From assembly GCF_020819595.1 (NCBI RefSeq), contig NZ_JAJHNP010000010.1, forward strand, positions 124,001 to 188,000: a stretch of DNA of 64,000 bases, given 5' to 3'. The position numbers and the translations under genes were made by a program. This document shows, piece after piece, positions 48,678-57,973 of the stretch (position 1 is its first letter; every line of letters starts with the position of its first letter). A model generated the notes under the pieces. That model was not told the DNA's origin. It saw only the letters and a list, made by a program, of their open reading frames with translations, and did no database searches. The stretch comes from Streptomyces barringtoniae. Its GTDB lineage: Bacteria; Actinomycetota; Actinomycetes; Streptomycetales; Streptomycetaceae.

Positions 48678-50678
48678 ATGACGTCGACGCCATCGGGCGC
48701 CGGGCCGAGCCACGTTCACGACGACCCGTCGCAGACCACACAGCTCAGGGTGATCGGGCACCGGACGGGCCAGTTCCGCCGGATCAGGAAGAGCCTGCCC
48801 AGATACGACTACGAGCACTACAGCCGGCTCGCGGGCCCCCTCACCCAGCCCGACCCGGCGAAGCCGTACAAGGTGCAGTACCGGTCGCTGCTCTCCCAGG
48901 AGCCGCACCGCATCCGCGCCGCCCTCATGCTGGGCGCCGCCCCCGTGCTCTCCCTGGTCCTGCTGTTCTGGCTGCTGCAGCCCGAGCACTGGACCGAACG
49001 GGACTACCCCGCCTACGACTTCCTGCCGGCGCTCGACGTCGTCATGCTCGTCTCGATCGGCCTGATCGAGTTCTTCCGCTGCATGAACGTGCTGTCCAAC
49101 GCGCACGCCACGCTCGTCGCCCGCGACCCGGTCCCGGTGGTCCCCGAGACCGGCACTTCAGTCGCCTTCCTCACCACCTACGTGCCCGGCAAGGAGCCGC
49201 TGGAGATGGTGACGAAGACCCTGGAGGCGGCGGTGAGGCTGCGCCACCGGGGCCTGCTCCACGTGTGGCTGCTGGACGAGGGCGACGACCCGGCCGTCAA
49301 GGAGGTCTGCGCCCGGCTCGGTGTGCACCACTTCACCCGCAAGGGCGTCGAGCGGTGGAACCGGCCGAAGGGCCCGCACCGCGCGAAGACCAAGCACGGC
49401 AACTACAACGCCTGGCTGGAGGCGCACGGCGACGACTACGACTTCTTCGCCTCGGTCGACACCGACCACGTACCGCTGCCCAACTACCTGGAGCGGATGC
49501 TCGGTTACTTCCGCGACCCGGACGTGGGCTTCGTCATCGGCCCGCAGGTGTACGGCAACTACGACACGTTCGTCACCAAGGCCGCCGAGTCCCAGCAGTT
49601 CCTCTTCCACGCCCTGATCCAGCGCGCCGGCAACCGCTACGGCGCCCCGATGTTCGTCGGCACCTCCAACGCCGTGCGCATCGGTGCCATCAAGCAGATC
49701 GGCGGACTGTACGACTCCATCACCGAGGACATGGCGACGGGCTTCGAGATGCACCGCGCCAAGAACCCGGCGACCGGCCGGAAGTGGAAGTCGGTCTACA
49801 CCCCCGACGTACTCGCGGTCGGCGAGGGCCCGAACGCCTGGACGGACTTCTTCACCCAGCAGCTGCGCTGGTCCCGGGGCACGTACGAGACGATCCTCAA
49901 GCAGTACTGGAAGGGCCTGTTCACGCTGGGGCCCGGCAAGCTCTTCAACTACACGATGATGATCGTCTTCTACCCGATGTCCGCCCTCAACTGGATCCTC
50001 GCGGCCCTGAGTTGCGCCCTGTTCCTGGGCCTGGGCGCCTCGGGCGTGAACATCGACCCGACCGTGTGGCTGATGCTGTACGGCAACGCCTCCGCGCTCC
50101 AGATCGGCCTGTACGTCTGGAACCGGCGGCACAACGTCTCCCCGCACGAGCCGGAGGGCTCCGGCGGTGTAGCGGGCATGGTGATGTCCGCGCTGTCCGC
50201 GCCGATCTACGCGCGCTCCCTCATGGACGCCGTACTGCGCCGCAAGAGCAGATTCGTGGTCACGCCCAAGGGCGAGTCGGCAAGCCCCGACACGCTGTTC
50301 GGGACGTTCCGGGTCCACTGGTTCTTCATCCTGGTCTTCGCCGGCTCGCTCGCCGCCGGTTTCGTGTTCGGGCACTCGCACCCCGCGATGATCACCTGGG
50401 CGTGCTTCGCCCTGTTGATCACCGCCTCGCCGATCTTCGCCTGGCGGTACACGCTGTGGCAGGAGCGGAAGAGCCCGAAGCCGGCAGCGACCACGGCAGC
50501 GGGAGCGGCCGCCGAACCGCAGGACGCGGTGCCCGCGGCGTACGCGGCCCATCTGCCGCTCGAGCGACCCACCTGGGCGGCCGGCGAGCGGCACGGGGGC
50601 CGGGGAGCGGACCGGGGCGGGGAGAACGAGCAGACCGTGCAGATCGCCCTTGGCGGACTGGGGGGCCGTAAGGAATGA
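48678..50678 (+). CDS. cslA: CslA, family 2 glycan synthase (cellulose-synthase-like)
   Basis: 666 aa membrane GT2 enzyme. Catalytic motifs: SVAFLTTYVPGKE start, the DxD-type SVDTDHVPLPNY, the base region TEDMATGFEM, and QxxRW in QQLRWSRGTYE. Several membrane helices surround the core (for example VLSLVLLFWLL near residue 95 and four or more after residue 430). Makes the beta-glycan exposed at Streptomyces hyphal tips, needed for aerial growth and surface attachment. The glxA start overlaps its stop (ATGA). Ribosome-binding site GGGGGGA precedes ATG 48678. Confidence 0.93.
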   Translation: MTSTPSGAGPSHVHDDPSQTTQLRVIGHRTGQFRRIRKSLPRYDYEHYSRLAGPLTQPDPAKPYKVQYRSLLSQEPHRIRAALMLGAAPVLSLVLLFWLLQPEHWTERDYPAYDFLPALDVVMLVSIGLIEFFRCMNVLSNAHATLVARDPVPVVPETGTSVAFLTTYVPGKEPLEMVTKTLEAAVRLRHRGLLHVWLLDEGDDPAVKEVCARLGVHHFTRKGVERWNRPKGPHRAKTKHGNYNAWLEAHGDDYDFFASVDTDHVPLPNYLERMLGYFRDPDVGFVIGPQVYGNYDTFVTKAAESQQFLFHALIQRAGNRYGAPMFVGTSNAVRIGAIKQIGGLYDSITEDMATGFEMHRAKNPATGRKWKSVYTPDVLAVGEGPNAWTDFFTQQLRWSRGTYETILKQYWKGLFTLGPGKLFNYTMMIVFYPMSALNWILAALSCALFLGLGASGVNIDPTVWLMLYGNASALQIGLYVWNRRHNVSPHEPEGSGGVAGMVMSALSAPIYARSLMDAVLRRKSRFVVTPKGESASPDTLFGTFRVHWFFILVFAGSLAAGFVFGHSHPAMITWACFALLITASPIFAWRYTLWQERKSPKPAATTAAGAAAEPQDAVPAAYAAHLPLERPTWAAGERHGGRGADRGGENEQTVQIALGGLGGRKE

Positions 50679-52609
50679 AGGACCAGTCCGGCCGCCGTCG
50701 CGTTCGCAGGCTTGCGATCGGTACGGCGGTGGTGCTCGCACTGGCCGGGATGAACGGGCCGTGGCTCTACCGCTTCGGGACCGCGCAGTACCACCAGTAC
50801 AAGATCAACAGACCCGAGTACAAGGCCGAGAACGGTCACTGGGACATCGTCGAGTTCCCTCCGGAGTACCGCCAGGACACCATCCACGCGGCGCTCCTGC
50901 ACACCGGCAAGGTGCTGCTGGTCGCCGGCTCGGGCAACAACCAGGACAACTTCGACAAGAAGAAGTTCGACACCCGGATCTGGGACCCGGTCAAGGGCAC
51001 GATCAAGAAGGTCCCCACGCCCAGCGACCTGTTCTGCACCGGCCACACCCAGTTACCCGACGGCAACCTGCTGATCGCGGGCGGAACCAAGCGGTACGAG
51101 AAGCTCAAAGGCGACGTCAAGAAGGCCGGCGGCGTCATGATTCTCTACAACGAGAACCCGGACAAGCCGATGACGCTCCCGGCCGGCACCAGGTTCACCG
51201 GCAGACAGAACGGCAGGACGTTCGTCTCCCAGGACCCGGTGCTGGTCCCGCGCGCCACGAAGGTCTTCGACAGGACCGGCAAGTGGCTGCGCAACAACCC
51301 CGGTTACGGCCGTGTCTACGTCGAGGCCCCGCGGGAGGGCGCCCAGTACGAGACCGGCACCCAGGACAACTACCGGATCCAGGGCCTGGCCGGCGCCGAC
51401 GCGCACAACACCTACGGCATCGCGCAGAAACTCGCCCTCGACAAGAAGGACTTCGAAGGGATCAAGGACGCCTACGAGTTCGATCCGGTCGCCGAGCGGT
51501 ACATCAGGGTCGACCCGATGAACGAGGCCCGCTGGTACCCGACGCTCACCACCCTGTCGGACGGCAGGATCCTCAGTGTCTCCGGCCTCGACGACATCGG
51601 TCAGCTGGTGCCGGGCAAGAACGAGGTCTTCGACCCGAAGACGAAGAAGTGGACGTACACGAGGACGGTCCGGCAGTTCCCGACGTATCCGGCGCTGTTC
51701 CTGATGCAGAACGGGGAGATCTTCTACTCGGGTTCGAACGCGGGGTACGGCCCCGACAACGTAGGCCGTGACCCCGGCATCTGGGACGTCGACACCAACA
51801 GGTTCACCAAGCTGGCCGGGCTGAGCGACCCGAACACGATGGAGACCTCCGGCACGGTGCTGCTGCCGCCGGCGCAGAACGAGAGGTTCATGGTGATCGG
51901 GGGCGGCGGTGTCGGCGAGTCGAAGCTGTCCAGCAAGAAGACCCGGCTGATCGACCTGAAGGCGAAGAACCCCAGGTTCGTGGACGGGCCCGAGCTGGAG
52001 AAGGGCACGCGGTATCCGCAGTCCTCGATCCTGCCCGACGACACGGTGCTGGTCTCCGGCGGCTCGGAGGACTACCGGGGGCGCGGCGACTCCGACATCC
52101 TGCAGGCGCGGATCTACCACCCCGACAGCAACAGCTTCACCCGGGTGGCCGATCCGCTGGTGGGCCGGAACTACCACTCCGGTTCCGTCCTGCTGCCGGA
52201 CGGGCGGGTGATGTTCTTCGGGTCCGACTCGCTGTACGGCGACAAGGCGAACACCAAGCCGGGGAAGTTCGAGCAGCGGATCGAGATCTACACGCCGCCG
52301 TATCTGTACCGTGACTCGCGGCCGACGCTCGGCGGAGGTCCGCAGACGATCGCCCGTGGCGCTTCGGGGACGTTCACGTCGGACCACGCGGCCGGCATCA
52401 AGAAGGTGCGCCTGATCCGGCCGAGTGCCTCGACGCATGTGACGGACGTCGACCAGCGGTCCGTCGCACTGGACTTCAGGACGGCCGGGAACAAGATCAC
52501 GGTGACGGTCCCGAAGAACCGGAACCTGGTGACCTCCGGGTGGTACATGTTGTTCGTCGACGACGACCAGGGGACACCGAGCAAGGCTCAGTGGGTCAGG
52601 GTTCCCTAG
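50675..52609 (+). CDS. glxA: GlxA, copper radical (galactose-oxidase-like) oxidase
   Basis: 644 aa. One N-terminal membrane/signal helix after GRRRVRRLAIG. A seven-bladed kelch-like propeller carries the cofactor Cys121 (DLFCTGHTQLPDG), which crosslinks to a Tyr to make the Cu radical; ligand-region motifs such as EARWYPTLTTLSDG and GRNYHSGSVLLPDGRV are present. The C-terminal DUF1929-like domain (PPYLYRDSRPTL to the end) completes it. Oxidises the CslA glycan and is required for tip glycan deposition. It carries one TTA codon (codon 127). Coupled to cslA; cslZ is convergent, with adjoining stop codons. Confidence 0.92.
   Translation: MKDQSGRRRVRRLAIGTAVVLALAGMNGPWLYRFGTAQYHQYKINRPEYKAENGHWDIVEFPPEYRQDTIHAALLHTGKVLLVAGSGNNQDNFDKKKFDTRIWDPVKGTIKKVPTPSDLFCTGHTQLPDGNLLIAGGTKRYEKLKGDVKKAGGVMILYNENPDKPMTLPAGTRFTGRQNGRTFVSQDPVLVPRATKVFDRTGKWLRNNPGYGRVYVEAPREGAQYETGTQDNYRIQGLAGADAHNTYGIAQKLALDKKDFEGIKDAYEFDPVAERYIRVDPMNEARWYPTLTTLSDGRILSVSGLDDIGQLVPGKNEVFDPKTKKWTYTRTVRQFPTYPALFLMQNGEIFYSGSNAGYGPDNVGRDPGIWDVDTNRFTKLAGLSDPNTMETSGTVLLPPAQNERFMVIGGGGVGESKLSSKKTRLIDLKAKNPRFVDGPELEKGTRYPQSSILPDDTVLVSGGSEDYRGRGDSDILQARIYHPDSNSFTRVADPLVGRNYHSGSVLLPDGRVMFFGSDSLYGDKANTKPGKFEQRIEIYTPPYLYRDSRPTLGGGPQTIARGASGTFTSDHAAGIKKVRLIRPSASTHVTDVDQRSVALDFRTAGNKITVTVPKNRNLVTSGWYMLFVDDDQGTPSKAQWVRVP
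51053..51055 (+). promoter_or_regulatory. In-frame TTA codon in glxA
   Basis: Codon 127 of glxA (cag TTA ccc gac ggc) in the HTQLPDG motif, six residues after the cofactor Cys121. It is one of only two in-frame TTA codons I found in recognised genes of this window (the other in adpA). Predicts dependence of glxA translation on bldA tRNA. Confidence 0.8.
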
Positions 52610-53632
52610 TCACTTGGTGTGGTCGGCGAGGGCAAGTGCATAACTCGGCCACCACTCCCCCGCCTTCGGGCCTCCCTTGCAGGTGCCGTCGGACTCCCCC
52701 GGGCGCTTGACCCACAGGTAGGCGTCCACCAGGGCGTCGGCCGTCTTCGTCGTCGGGGTCTCGCCCAGGGCCCGGCCCGGCGGGTTGCACCAGCGCTGGG
52801 CCGGGTCGCCGCCGGCGTAGGGGCCGTTGCCGTTGCGGCTGGTGTCGATGACGAAGTGCTTGCCGCCCACCTTCGCCGAGAGCTGCTTGCCGTAGGCGAT
52901 GGAGTCCTGGGTGGAGTAGAAGTTGGAGACGTTGACGGAGAAGCCGTCGGCCTGGTCGACGCCGGCCTGCTGCAGGGGCTGGAAGATCTGGTCGGGGTGG
53001 CCCCAGCCGGCGTTGCCCGCGTCCAGGTAGACCCTGGTGTTCCGCAGCGACTTGAGCTTGGCGACCGCGCCCTTGAGGAGGTCGTAGCGCTCCTCGTGGA
53101 AGCGGTCCGGGGTGCAGCCGTCCACGAGGTGGAGTACGGCGTCCGGTTCCAGGATGACGATGGCGGGGCGGTCCTCGATGCCCCGGGCCACGCCGTCGAT
53201 CCAGGCGCGGTAGGCGTTGCCGTCGGCGGCGCCGCCCTGGGAGTACTGGCCGCAGTCGCGGTGCGGGATGTCGTAGAGGACGAGCAGGGCCGTGCGGTCG
53301 GACTTCTCGGCGGCCTCGGTGAAGCCGCGCGCCTCCTTCTCCGGGTTCTCCGGGCCGATCCACTCGCCCACCGGCTGCTCGGCGATCTTGCGGAGCTGCG
53401 CGGCCTCGGTCTTCTTGCCGGACTTCTCGTAGGCGGCGACCTGCCGGGCGGCGGTGCCGTCCGGGTTCACCCAGAACGGGTCGGCGGCCTTGGGCTGTTG
53501 GGAGATCCGGGCCCCCGGGTCACCCTTGTCGTCCCCGCCGCCGGAGGAGCATCCGGCGAGCAGCAGCGCCGCGCCCAGCACCACCGCCGCCGACGCCCGC
53601 GCGGAAGAACGGGCCCCCCTGCTGTCGTCCAT
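52610..53632 (-). CDS. cslZ: CslZ, lipoprotein-type GH6 endoglucanase
   Basis: 340 aa. Lipoprotein signal with lipobox LLLAG-Cys28. GH6 features: VLYDIPHRDCGQYSQGG with the catalytic Asp, AIVILEPDAV, YLDAGNAGWGHP and the final DAYLWVKRPGESDG. Its stop adjoins that of glxA (52609/52610). In S. coelicolor the corresponding gene beside glxA is cslZ, an endoglucanase thought to process the CslA product. Cleaves beta-1,4-glucan at the outer surface. Promoter is in the 120 bases before the start; no operator recognised. Confidence 0.88.
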   Translation of the reverse strand: MDDSRGARSSARASAAVVLGAALLLAGCSSGGGDDKGDPGARISQQPKAADPFWVNPDGTAARQVAAYEKSGKKTEAAQLRKIAEQPVGEWIGPENPEKEARGFTEAAEKSDRTALLVLYDIPHRDCGQYSQGGAADGNAYRAWIDGVARGIEDRPAIVILEPDAVLHLVDGCTPDRFHEERYDLLKGAVAKLKSLRNTRVYLDAGNAGWGHPDQIFQPLQQAGVDQADGFSVNVSNFYSTQDSIAYGKQLSAKVGGKHFVIDTSRNGNGPYAGGDPAQRWCNPPGRALGETPTTKTADALVDAYLWVKRPGESDGTCKGGPKAGEWWPSYALALADHTK

Positions 53633-53755
53633 GCGAAATCCCCCCTGGTCCCCCCTGGGCGCACCGGTCCGGGGTCAATCCTGGCATATCCGGCCGGTCC
53701 GTCACGAGGTCGCGAGGTCGAGCTGCGGGGCGTGCGGGGCGTGGACGTACGGGGG

Positions 53756-54424
53756 TCAGCCCGCGGTTCCGGTGAGGTATGCGGAGACCACGACGTTGGC
53801 CGTGTAGCTGTGGGCGGCGCGGTCGAAGGAGCCGCCGCAGGTGATCAGGCGCAGTTCGGCGCGGCCGGGCCGGTGGGGGGCGTAGGCCTGGTGGGCGTCG
53901 AAGCCGGCGCGGGGCAGGACGCGGACGTCGTCGATGGTGAACCGGGCGACCTTGCCGTCCGAGCGGACCACCCGGACGGTCTCGCCGGGCTTGAGGGTGC
54001 TGAGCTTGTAGAAGACCGCGGGCCGGGTCTCGGTGTCGACGTGTCCGACCAGGAGCGCCGCGCCCCTGGCGCCGGGTGCGGTGCCGGCGCCGTACCAGCC
54101 CACCACGCCCGGCTGGTCGAAGGGGGGCGGGTCGACGGCGCCCTGGGCGTCCAGGCCGCGCCTGACCACCGGTGCCTGCACGCCCAGCTGGGGGATGTCG
54201 ACGCGCTGGGGCACGGCGTCCCCGAGCGGCTTGGCCGGGGCGGGCAGCCGGGGGGCGTGGGCGGGTGCGAGGGCGAACAGGTTCCCCGTGGTGGGGCCGC
54301 CCGTGGGGTGCGGTACGCCGGTCAGCCCGCGCCCCCACAGCCACAGCCCGAACAGCAGCAGGGTCCACGTCAGGGCTGCGACGAGCCGCTCGGTGCCGCT
54401 GGTGCGCTCACGGTCGTGGGACAT
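53756..54424 (-). CDS. Class F sortase
   Basis: 222 aa. One N-terminal membrane anchor (LVAALTWTLLLFGLWLWG), then the sortase barrel with catalytic His128 (LLVGHVDTE), Cys196 (LRLITCGGSF) and a following Arg-containing strand region. Class F sortases are the short actinobacterial type whose substrates are not well defined. The next gene upstream encodes a secreted protein and is separated by nine bases, so the two are probably cotranscribed and may form an enzyme-substrate pair. Confidence 0.88.
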   Translation of the reverse strand: MSHDRERTSGTERLVAALTWTLLLFGLWLWGRGLTGVPHPTGGPTTGNLFALAPAHAPRLPAPAKPLGDAVPQRVDIPQLGVQAPVVRRGLDAQGAVDPPPFDQPGVVGWYGAGTAPGARGAALLVGHVDTETRPAVFYKLSTLKPGETVRVVRSDGKVARFTIDDVRVLPRAGFDAHQAYAPHRPGRAELRLITCGGSFDRAAHSYTANVVVSAYLTGTAG

Positions 54425-54433
54425 GGCCCGCGC

Positions 54434-55000
54434 TCAGCGGGTGCCGCGGTTGCGGCGGGCGCGGAGCCCGACGGCGACCGCCGCGGCCGCGGCGAGGGCC
54501 AGTCCGGTCGCCGTCTGCACGGTGTCGGGGCCGGAGTCGGTGGTGGCGACCGTGGCGAAGTGGGCGGTGCCACCGCCGCCGGCGGGGACCGGGGCGACGG
54601 GCGAGGCGGCGGTGGGGGGCCGGCCGGCGGGATCCGGGTACTGCCCGGTCGCCTGGCCGGGTGCCGTCCCGCTGCCGACCACCGTGATCTTCCCGTTGAT
54701 CACGTAGTCGGCGCAGGTGATCCTGACGTCGTACGCGCCCGGCCTGAGGGAGGAGCGGACGCGGGTCTCGCCGGCCAGGGTGCCCTGTGTGCCGGTCAGC
54801 CGGGCGTCGGAGACGAACGCGGCCGAGACGGCGGTGCCCTGTTGCCCGGAGCAGCCGTGGACCCGCACCGACACGTCGGTGCCGGGAGCGGGGGCGGCGG
54901 GCGTCACGGAGACCGAGCCCGAGTCGGCCGCGTGGGCGGCCGGGGCGAACACGGCGACGGCCAGGATTCCTGTACAGACAGTGAGGCGTAGTGAGCCCAT
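54434..55000 (-). CDS. Secreted hypothetical protein with C-terminal membrane segment
   Basis: 188 aa. Signal peptide (about 24 residues, ending AHA-AD), an Ig-like beta-domain with two Cys (VRVHGCSGQQG, VRITCADYVI), a Pro/Gly/Ala-rich linker and a C-terminal hydrophobic anchor (VQTATGLALAAAAAVAVGLR) with basic tail. No LPxTG or LAxTG motif is obvious before the anchor, although the layout is that of sortase substrates. Resembles the protein encoded at 63512 in its N-terminal half. Confidence 0.75.
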   Translation of the reverse strand: MGSLRLTVCTGILAVAVFAPAAHAADSGSVSVTPAAPAPGTDVSVRVHGCSGQQGTAVSAAFVSDARLTGTQGTLAGETRVRSSLRPGAYDVRITCADYVINGKITVVGSGTAPGQATGQYPDPAGRPPTAASPVAPVPAGGGGTAHFATVATTDSGPDTVQTATGLALAAAAAVAVGLRARRNRGTR

Positions 55001-55147
55001 CGTGAACCTCCAGTTATCAGGAGGCTCCCCCGCCGCGGGCGCCTCCGCATCCTCGGGAGGCGCCCCATTGCTCCGAACGGGTGGATCGGGGTTTGAAAAG
55101 CCCAGGTCAGCACCGTTCGGGGCCGGTCAGGACCGGAACCGGCCGGG

Positions 55148-55936
55148 TCAGGTCGGATCGACGAGGTCGACCAGGTCCGCGATGGAGTCGACGACCTGCG
55201 AGGGGCGGAAGGGGTAACGGTCGACGTCGTCGGGCTGGGTGACGCCGGACAGCACCAGGAAGGTGCGCATTCCGGCCTCCAGGCCCGCGAGGACGTCGGT
55301 GTCCATGCGGTCGCCGATCATCGCGGAGTTCTCGGAGTGGGCCCCGATGGCATTGAGCCCGGCCCGCATCATCAGCGGGTTGGGCTTGCCCACGAAGTAC
55401 GGCTTCTTGCCGGTCGCCGCGGTGATCAGGGCGGCGACCGAGCCGGTGGCGGGCAGGTCGCCCTCGGTGGAGGGGCCGACGTTGTCCGGGTTGGTGGCGA
55501 TGAACCGGGCGCCGTCGTTGATCAGCCGCACCGCCTTGGTCAGCGCCTCGAAGGAGTAGGTGCGGGTCTCGCCGAGGATCACGAAGTCGGGGGCGTGGTC
55601 GGTGAGGATGTAGCCGATGTCGTGCAGGGCGGTGGTCAGGCCCGCCTCGCCGATGACGTAGGCGCTGCCGCCGGGCCGCTGGTCGTCGAGGAACTGGGCG
55701 GTGGCCAGGGCCGAGGTCCAGATGTTCTTCTCCGGCACGTCCAGACCCATCCGGCGCAGCCGCGCGTGCAGGTCGCGGGCGGTGTAGATGGAGTTGTTGG
55801 TGAGCACCAGGAAGGGCCGCCCGGACTCGCGCAGCTTCTTCAGGAAGGCGTCGGCGCCGGGGATCGGAACACCCTCGTGGATCAGGACACCGTCCATGTC
55901 GGTGAGCCACGACTCGATCGGCTTGCGGTCTGCCAT
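55148..55936 (-). CDS. HAD-IIA (NagD-like) phosphatase
   Basis: 262 aa. Motif I WLTDMDGVLIHEG with the nucleophile Asp, motif II VLTNNS, the C2B cap, and motif IV SAMIGDRMDTDVLAGLEAGM. Lys in YFVGKPNPLMM is motif III. Cleaves phosphate from a small sugar phosphate or nucleotide; substrate unknown. Good ribosome-binding site (AGGAGA) before ATG 55936. A candidate terminator separates it from the phosphonate-type operon, so it is likely independent. Confidence 0.9.
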   Translation of the reverse strand: MADRKPIESWLTDMDGVLIHEGVPIPGADAFLKKLRESGRPFLVLTNNSIYTARDLHARLRRMGLDVPEKNIWTSALATAQFLDDQRPGGSAYVIGEAGLTTALHDIGYILTDHAPDFVILGETRTYSFEALTKAVRLINDGARFIATNPDNVGPSTEGDLPATGSVAALITAATGKKPYFVGKPNPLMMRAGLNAIGAHSENSAMIGDRMDTDVLAGLEAGMRTFLVLSGVTQPDDVDRYPFRPSQVVDSIADLVDLVDPT

Positions 55937-55985
55937 GTTGTGCGTCTCCTGGCGTGCGTACGGTCGAGGAAAGACGGTCTGAAGA

Positions 55986-56024
55986 GCTGGGGCGCCGGAA
56001 CCACGGCGTACCGACGCCCCCAGC
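55986..56024 (-). terminator. Candidate terminator of the phosphonate-type operon
   Basis: GCTGGGGCG (55986-55994) pairs with CGCCCCCAGC (56015-56024, one bulged C), 50-90 bases downstream of the last gene of the six-gene minus-strand operon. A short pyrimidine run follows on the transcribed strand. Confidence 0.4.
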
Positions 56025-56073
56025 CTAATCAGCGTGGCCTGATCCTGACCCCGGCGTCCGCGGGTCGAACGGA

Positions 56074-57129
56074 TCAGCTTCCGGTCGCCGACTTCCAGTC
56101 CTCGACGTACGAGGTGAGGTTCTTGTCGATGTCGTTCCAGTCCGGCTCGAAGAACTCCACGCCGTCCATCAGCTTGGTGAGGGCGATGGCGTTGGCGTCG
56201 GTGGCCTTGACGTCCTGGCGGGCGGCGAAACCGCCGCCGATCTCGCTGACCTCCTGCTGCTGCTTCTGCGCGAGCATGAAGTCGAGCAGCTTCCTGCCGT
56301 TCTCGCCGTGCGGGGCCTTGGTGACCAGGCCGGCCGCGTACGGCAGGGCGAAGGTGGTGGGCTTGCCGTCCTTGGCCGCCGGGAACCAGATGCCGAGGCC
56401 CGGCATGGTCTTGGACTGGGCGTAGTTCATCTGGACGTCGCCGTTGGCGACGAGCAGCTCGCCCTTGTCCACCTTGGGGGCGAGCTTGCCGGTGGAGGCG
56501 GACGGGCCGACGTTGTTTGCCTGGAGCTTCTTCAGGTAGGCGAGGGCCTGCTCCTTGCCGCCGAAGTCGTGGATGGCCTTGATGAGGACGGCGGTGCCGT
56601 CACCGGCGACGCCCGGGGTGGAGTACTGGAGCTTGTTCCTGTACTTGCCGTCGAGCAGTTCGTCCCAGGTCCTGGGGGCCTGCTTCAGCTCCTTCTTGTT
56701 GTAGACGAACCCGAAGTAGTTGTCGACGACGGAGGTCCAGGTGCCGTCGGGCGCCTTGTCGGCGCCGCTGACCTGATCCGCGTCCTTCGGCACGTACTTC
56801 TGCAGCAGGCCCTTGCTGTCGGCCTCCTGGATGAACGGCGGCAGGGTGACCAGCACGTCGGCCTGCGGGTTGGACTTCTCGCGGACGGCGCGCTGCACCA
56901 TCTCGCCGGAGCCGCCCTCGACGTACTTGACCTTGATGCCGGTCTGCTTGGTGAAGTCGGCGAAGACCTTGTCGTACCAGCCGTCGCCGTTCTCGCCCTT
57001 GAGGCCGTCGGCGCTGTAGACGGTGACGGCCTTGGCGTCGGAGGCGGCGGAGGAGCCGCCGCAGGCGGACAGCAGGGGGGTGGCGAGCAGGGCGAGGGCT
57101 ATGGCGAGCGTGAGACGGTTTCTGGGCAT
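56074..57129 (-). CDS. Aminoethylphosphonate-type ABC importer, binding lipoprotein
   Basis: 351 aa. Signal peptide with lipobox LLSA-Cys23. Fold of iron/phosphonate-type binding proteins: AVTVYSADGLKGENGDGWYD, KVKYVEGGSGEMVQRAV, VTLPPFIQEADSKGLLQ. Matches the 2-aminoethylphosphonate importer group by neighbourhood (phosphonatase-like hydrolase, FAD oxidase). Last gene of a six-gene minus-strand operon, 46 bases after the second permease. Substrate assignment depends on context. Confidence 0.8.
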   Translation of the reverse strand: MPRNRLTLAIALALLATPLLSACGGSSAASDAKAVTVYSADGLKGENGDGWYDKVFADFTKQTGIKVKYVEGGSGEMVQRAVREKSNPQADVLVTLPPFIQEADSKGLLQKYVPKDADQVSGADKAPDGTWTSVVDNYFGFVYNKKELKQAPRTWDELLDGKYRNKLQYSTPGVAGDGTAVLIKAIHDFGGKEQALAYLKKLQANNVGPSASTGKLAPKVDKGELLVANGDVQMNYAQSKTMPGLGIWFPAAKDGKPTTFALPYAAGLVTKAPHGENGRKLLDFMLAQKQQQEVSEIGGGFAARQDVKATDANAIALTKLMDGVEFFEPDWNDIDKNLTSYVEDWKSATGS

Positions 57130-57175
57130 GGCGAGGCCAACTCCTGGCGTGGTGGCGGGGATTACCGAGGGGGAT

Positions 57176-57973
57176 TCAGCGGTACGACGCCCGGGTGCGG
57201 ACCCGGGAGACGGCGAAGAGGACGAGCAGGGTCGCGGCCATCAGCACCACGGCGACGGCGGAGCCGGTGAACAGGGCACCGCGGTCGGTGGCCGCGTAGA
57301 TCAGGACGGGCAGCGGGGTCCAGTCGGGCGGGTAGAGCATCATCGTGGCGCTCAGCTCGCCCATGGACAGGGCGAAGCAGAGGCCGGCCGCGGCGGTGAG
57401 CGAGGGCAGCAGCAGGGGCAGCCGCACCCGGAGCAGGACGCGGGCGGGCCGGGCGCCGAGGGAGGCGGCGGCCTGTTCGTAGGCCGGGTCGAGGCGGGTG
57501 ATCGCCGCCGACACGGACTGGTGGGCGAAGGCGGTGACCAGCACGGTGTGGGCGAGGATCACGATCCACCGGGTGCCGTTGAGCAGCATCGGCGGCTTGG
57601 AGAAGGCGACCAGGACGGACAGTCCGACCACGACCGACGGTACGGCGACCGGCAGCACGAACAGGGCGTCCATGAGCCTGCGGTACCGCTTCTTCAGGGC
57701 GGCACCGGCCAGCGCGGCCCAGGTGCCGACGGTCAGCGCGAGCAGGCTGGCGGTGGTGGCGGTGAGCAGGCTGGTGGTGAGGGCCTGCAGGGCCTCGCCC
57801 CGGGTCGCCGCACGGTAGTTGGCGGTGTTCGGGCCCGAGGGCAGGACGCCGGACCAGTGGGTGGCGAAGGAGGCGCCGAGGACGACGAGCAGGGGCAGCG
57901 CGAACAACGGCACGAACAGGACGAGGAACACCGCCCACACGGCCCACCTGGCCCCACGGCTATGCACCAGCAC
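57176..57973 (-). CDS. ABC importer permease 2 (aminoethylphosphonate-type)
   Basis: 265 aa with six hydrophobic helices (WAVWAVFLVLFVPLFALPLL first). Contact loop EQAAASLGARPARVLLRVRL. GTG 57973 overlaps the first permease gene's 3' end by 14 bases. Forms the channel with permease 1. Confidence 0.85.
   Translation of the reverse strand: MLVHSRGARWAVWAVFLVLFVPLFALPLLVVLGASFATHWSGVLPSGPNTANYRAATRGEALQALTTSLLTATTASLLALTVGTWAALAGAALKKRYRRLMDALFVLPVAVPSVVVGLSVLVAFSKPPMLLNGTRWIVILAHTVLVTAFAHQSVSAAITRLDPAYEQAAASLGARPARVLLRVRLPLLLPSLTAAAGLCFALSMGELSATMMLYPPDWTPLPVLIYAATDRGALFTGSAVAVVLMAATLLVLFAVSRVRTRASYR

Noticed and set aside
56074..57129. Iron(III) importer instead of phosphonate importer
   Set aside because: The binding protein fold fits both, but the operon contains a phosphonatase-like hydrolase and a phosphonate-associated flavoenzyme, favouring the phosphonate reading.
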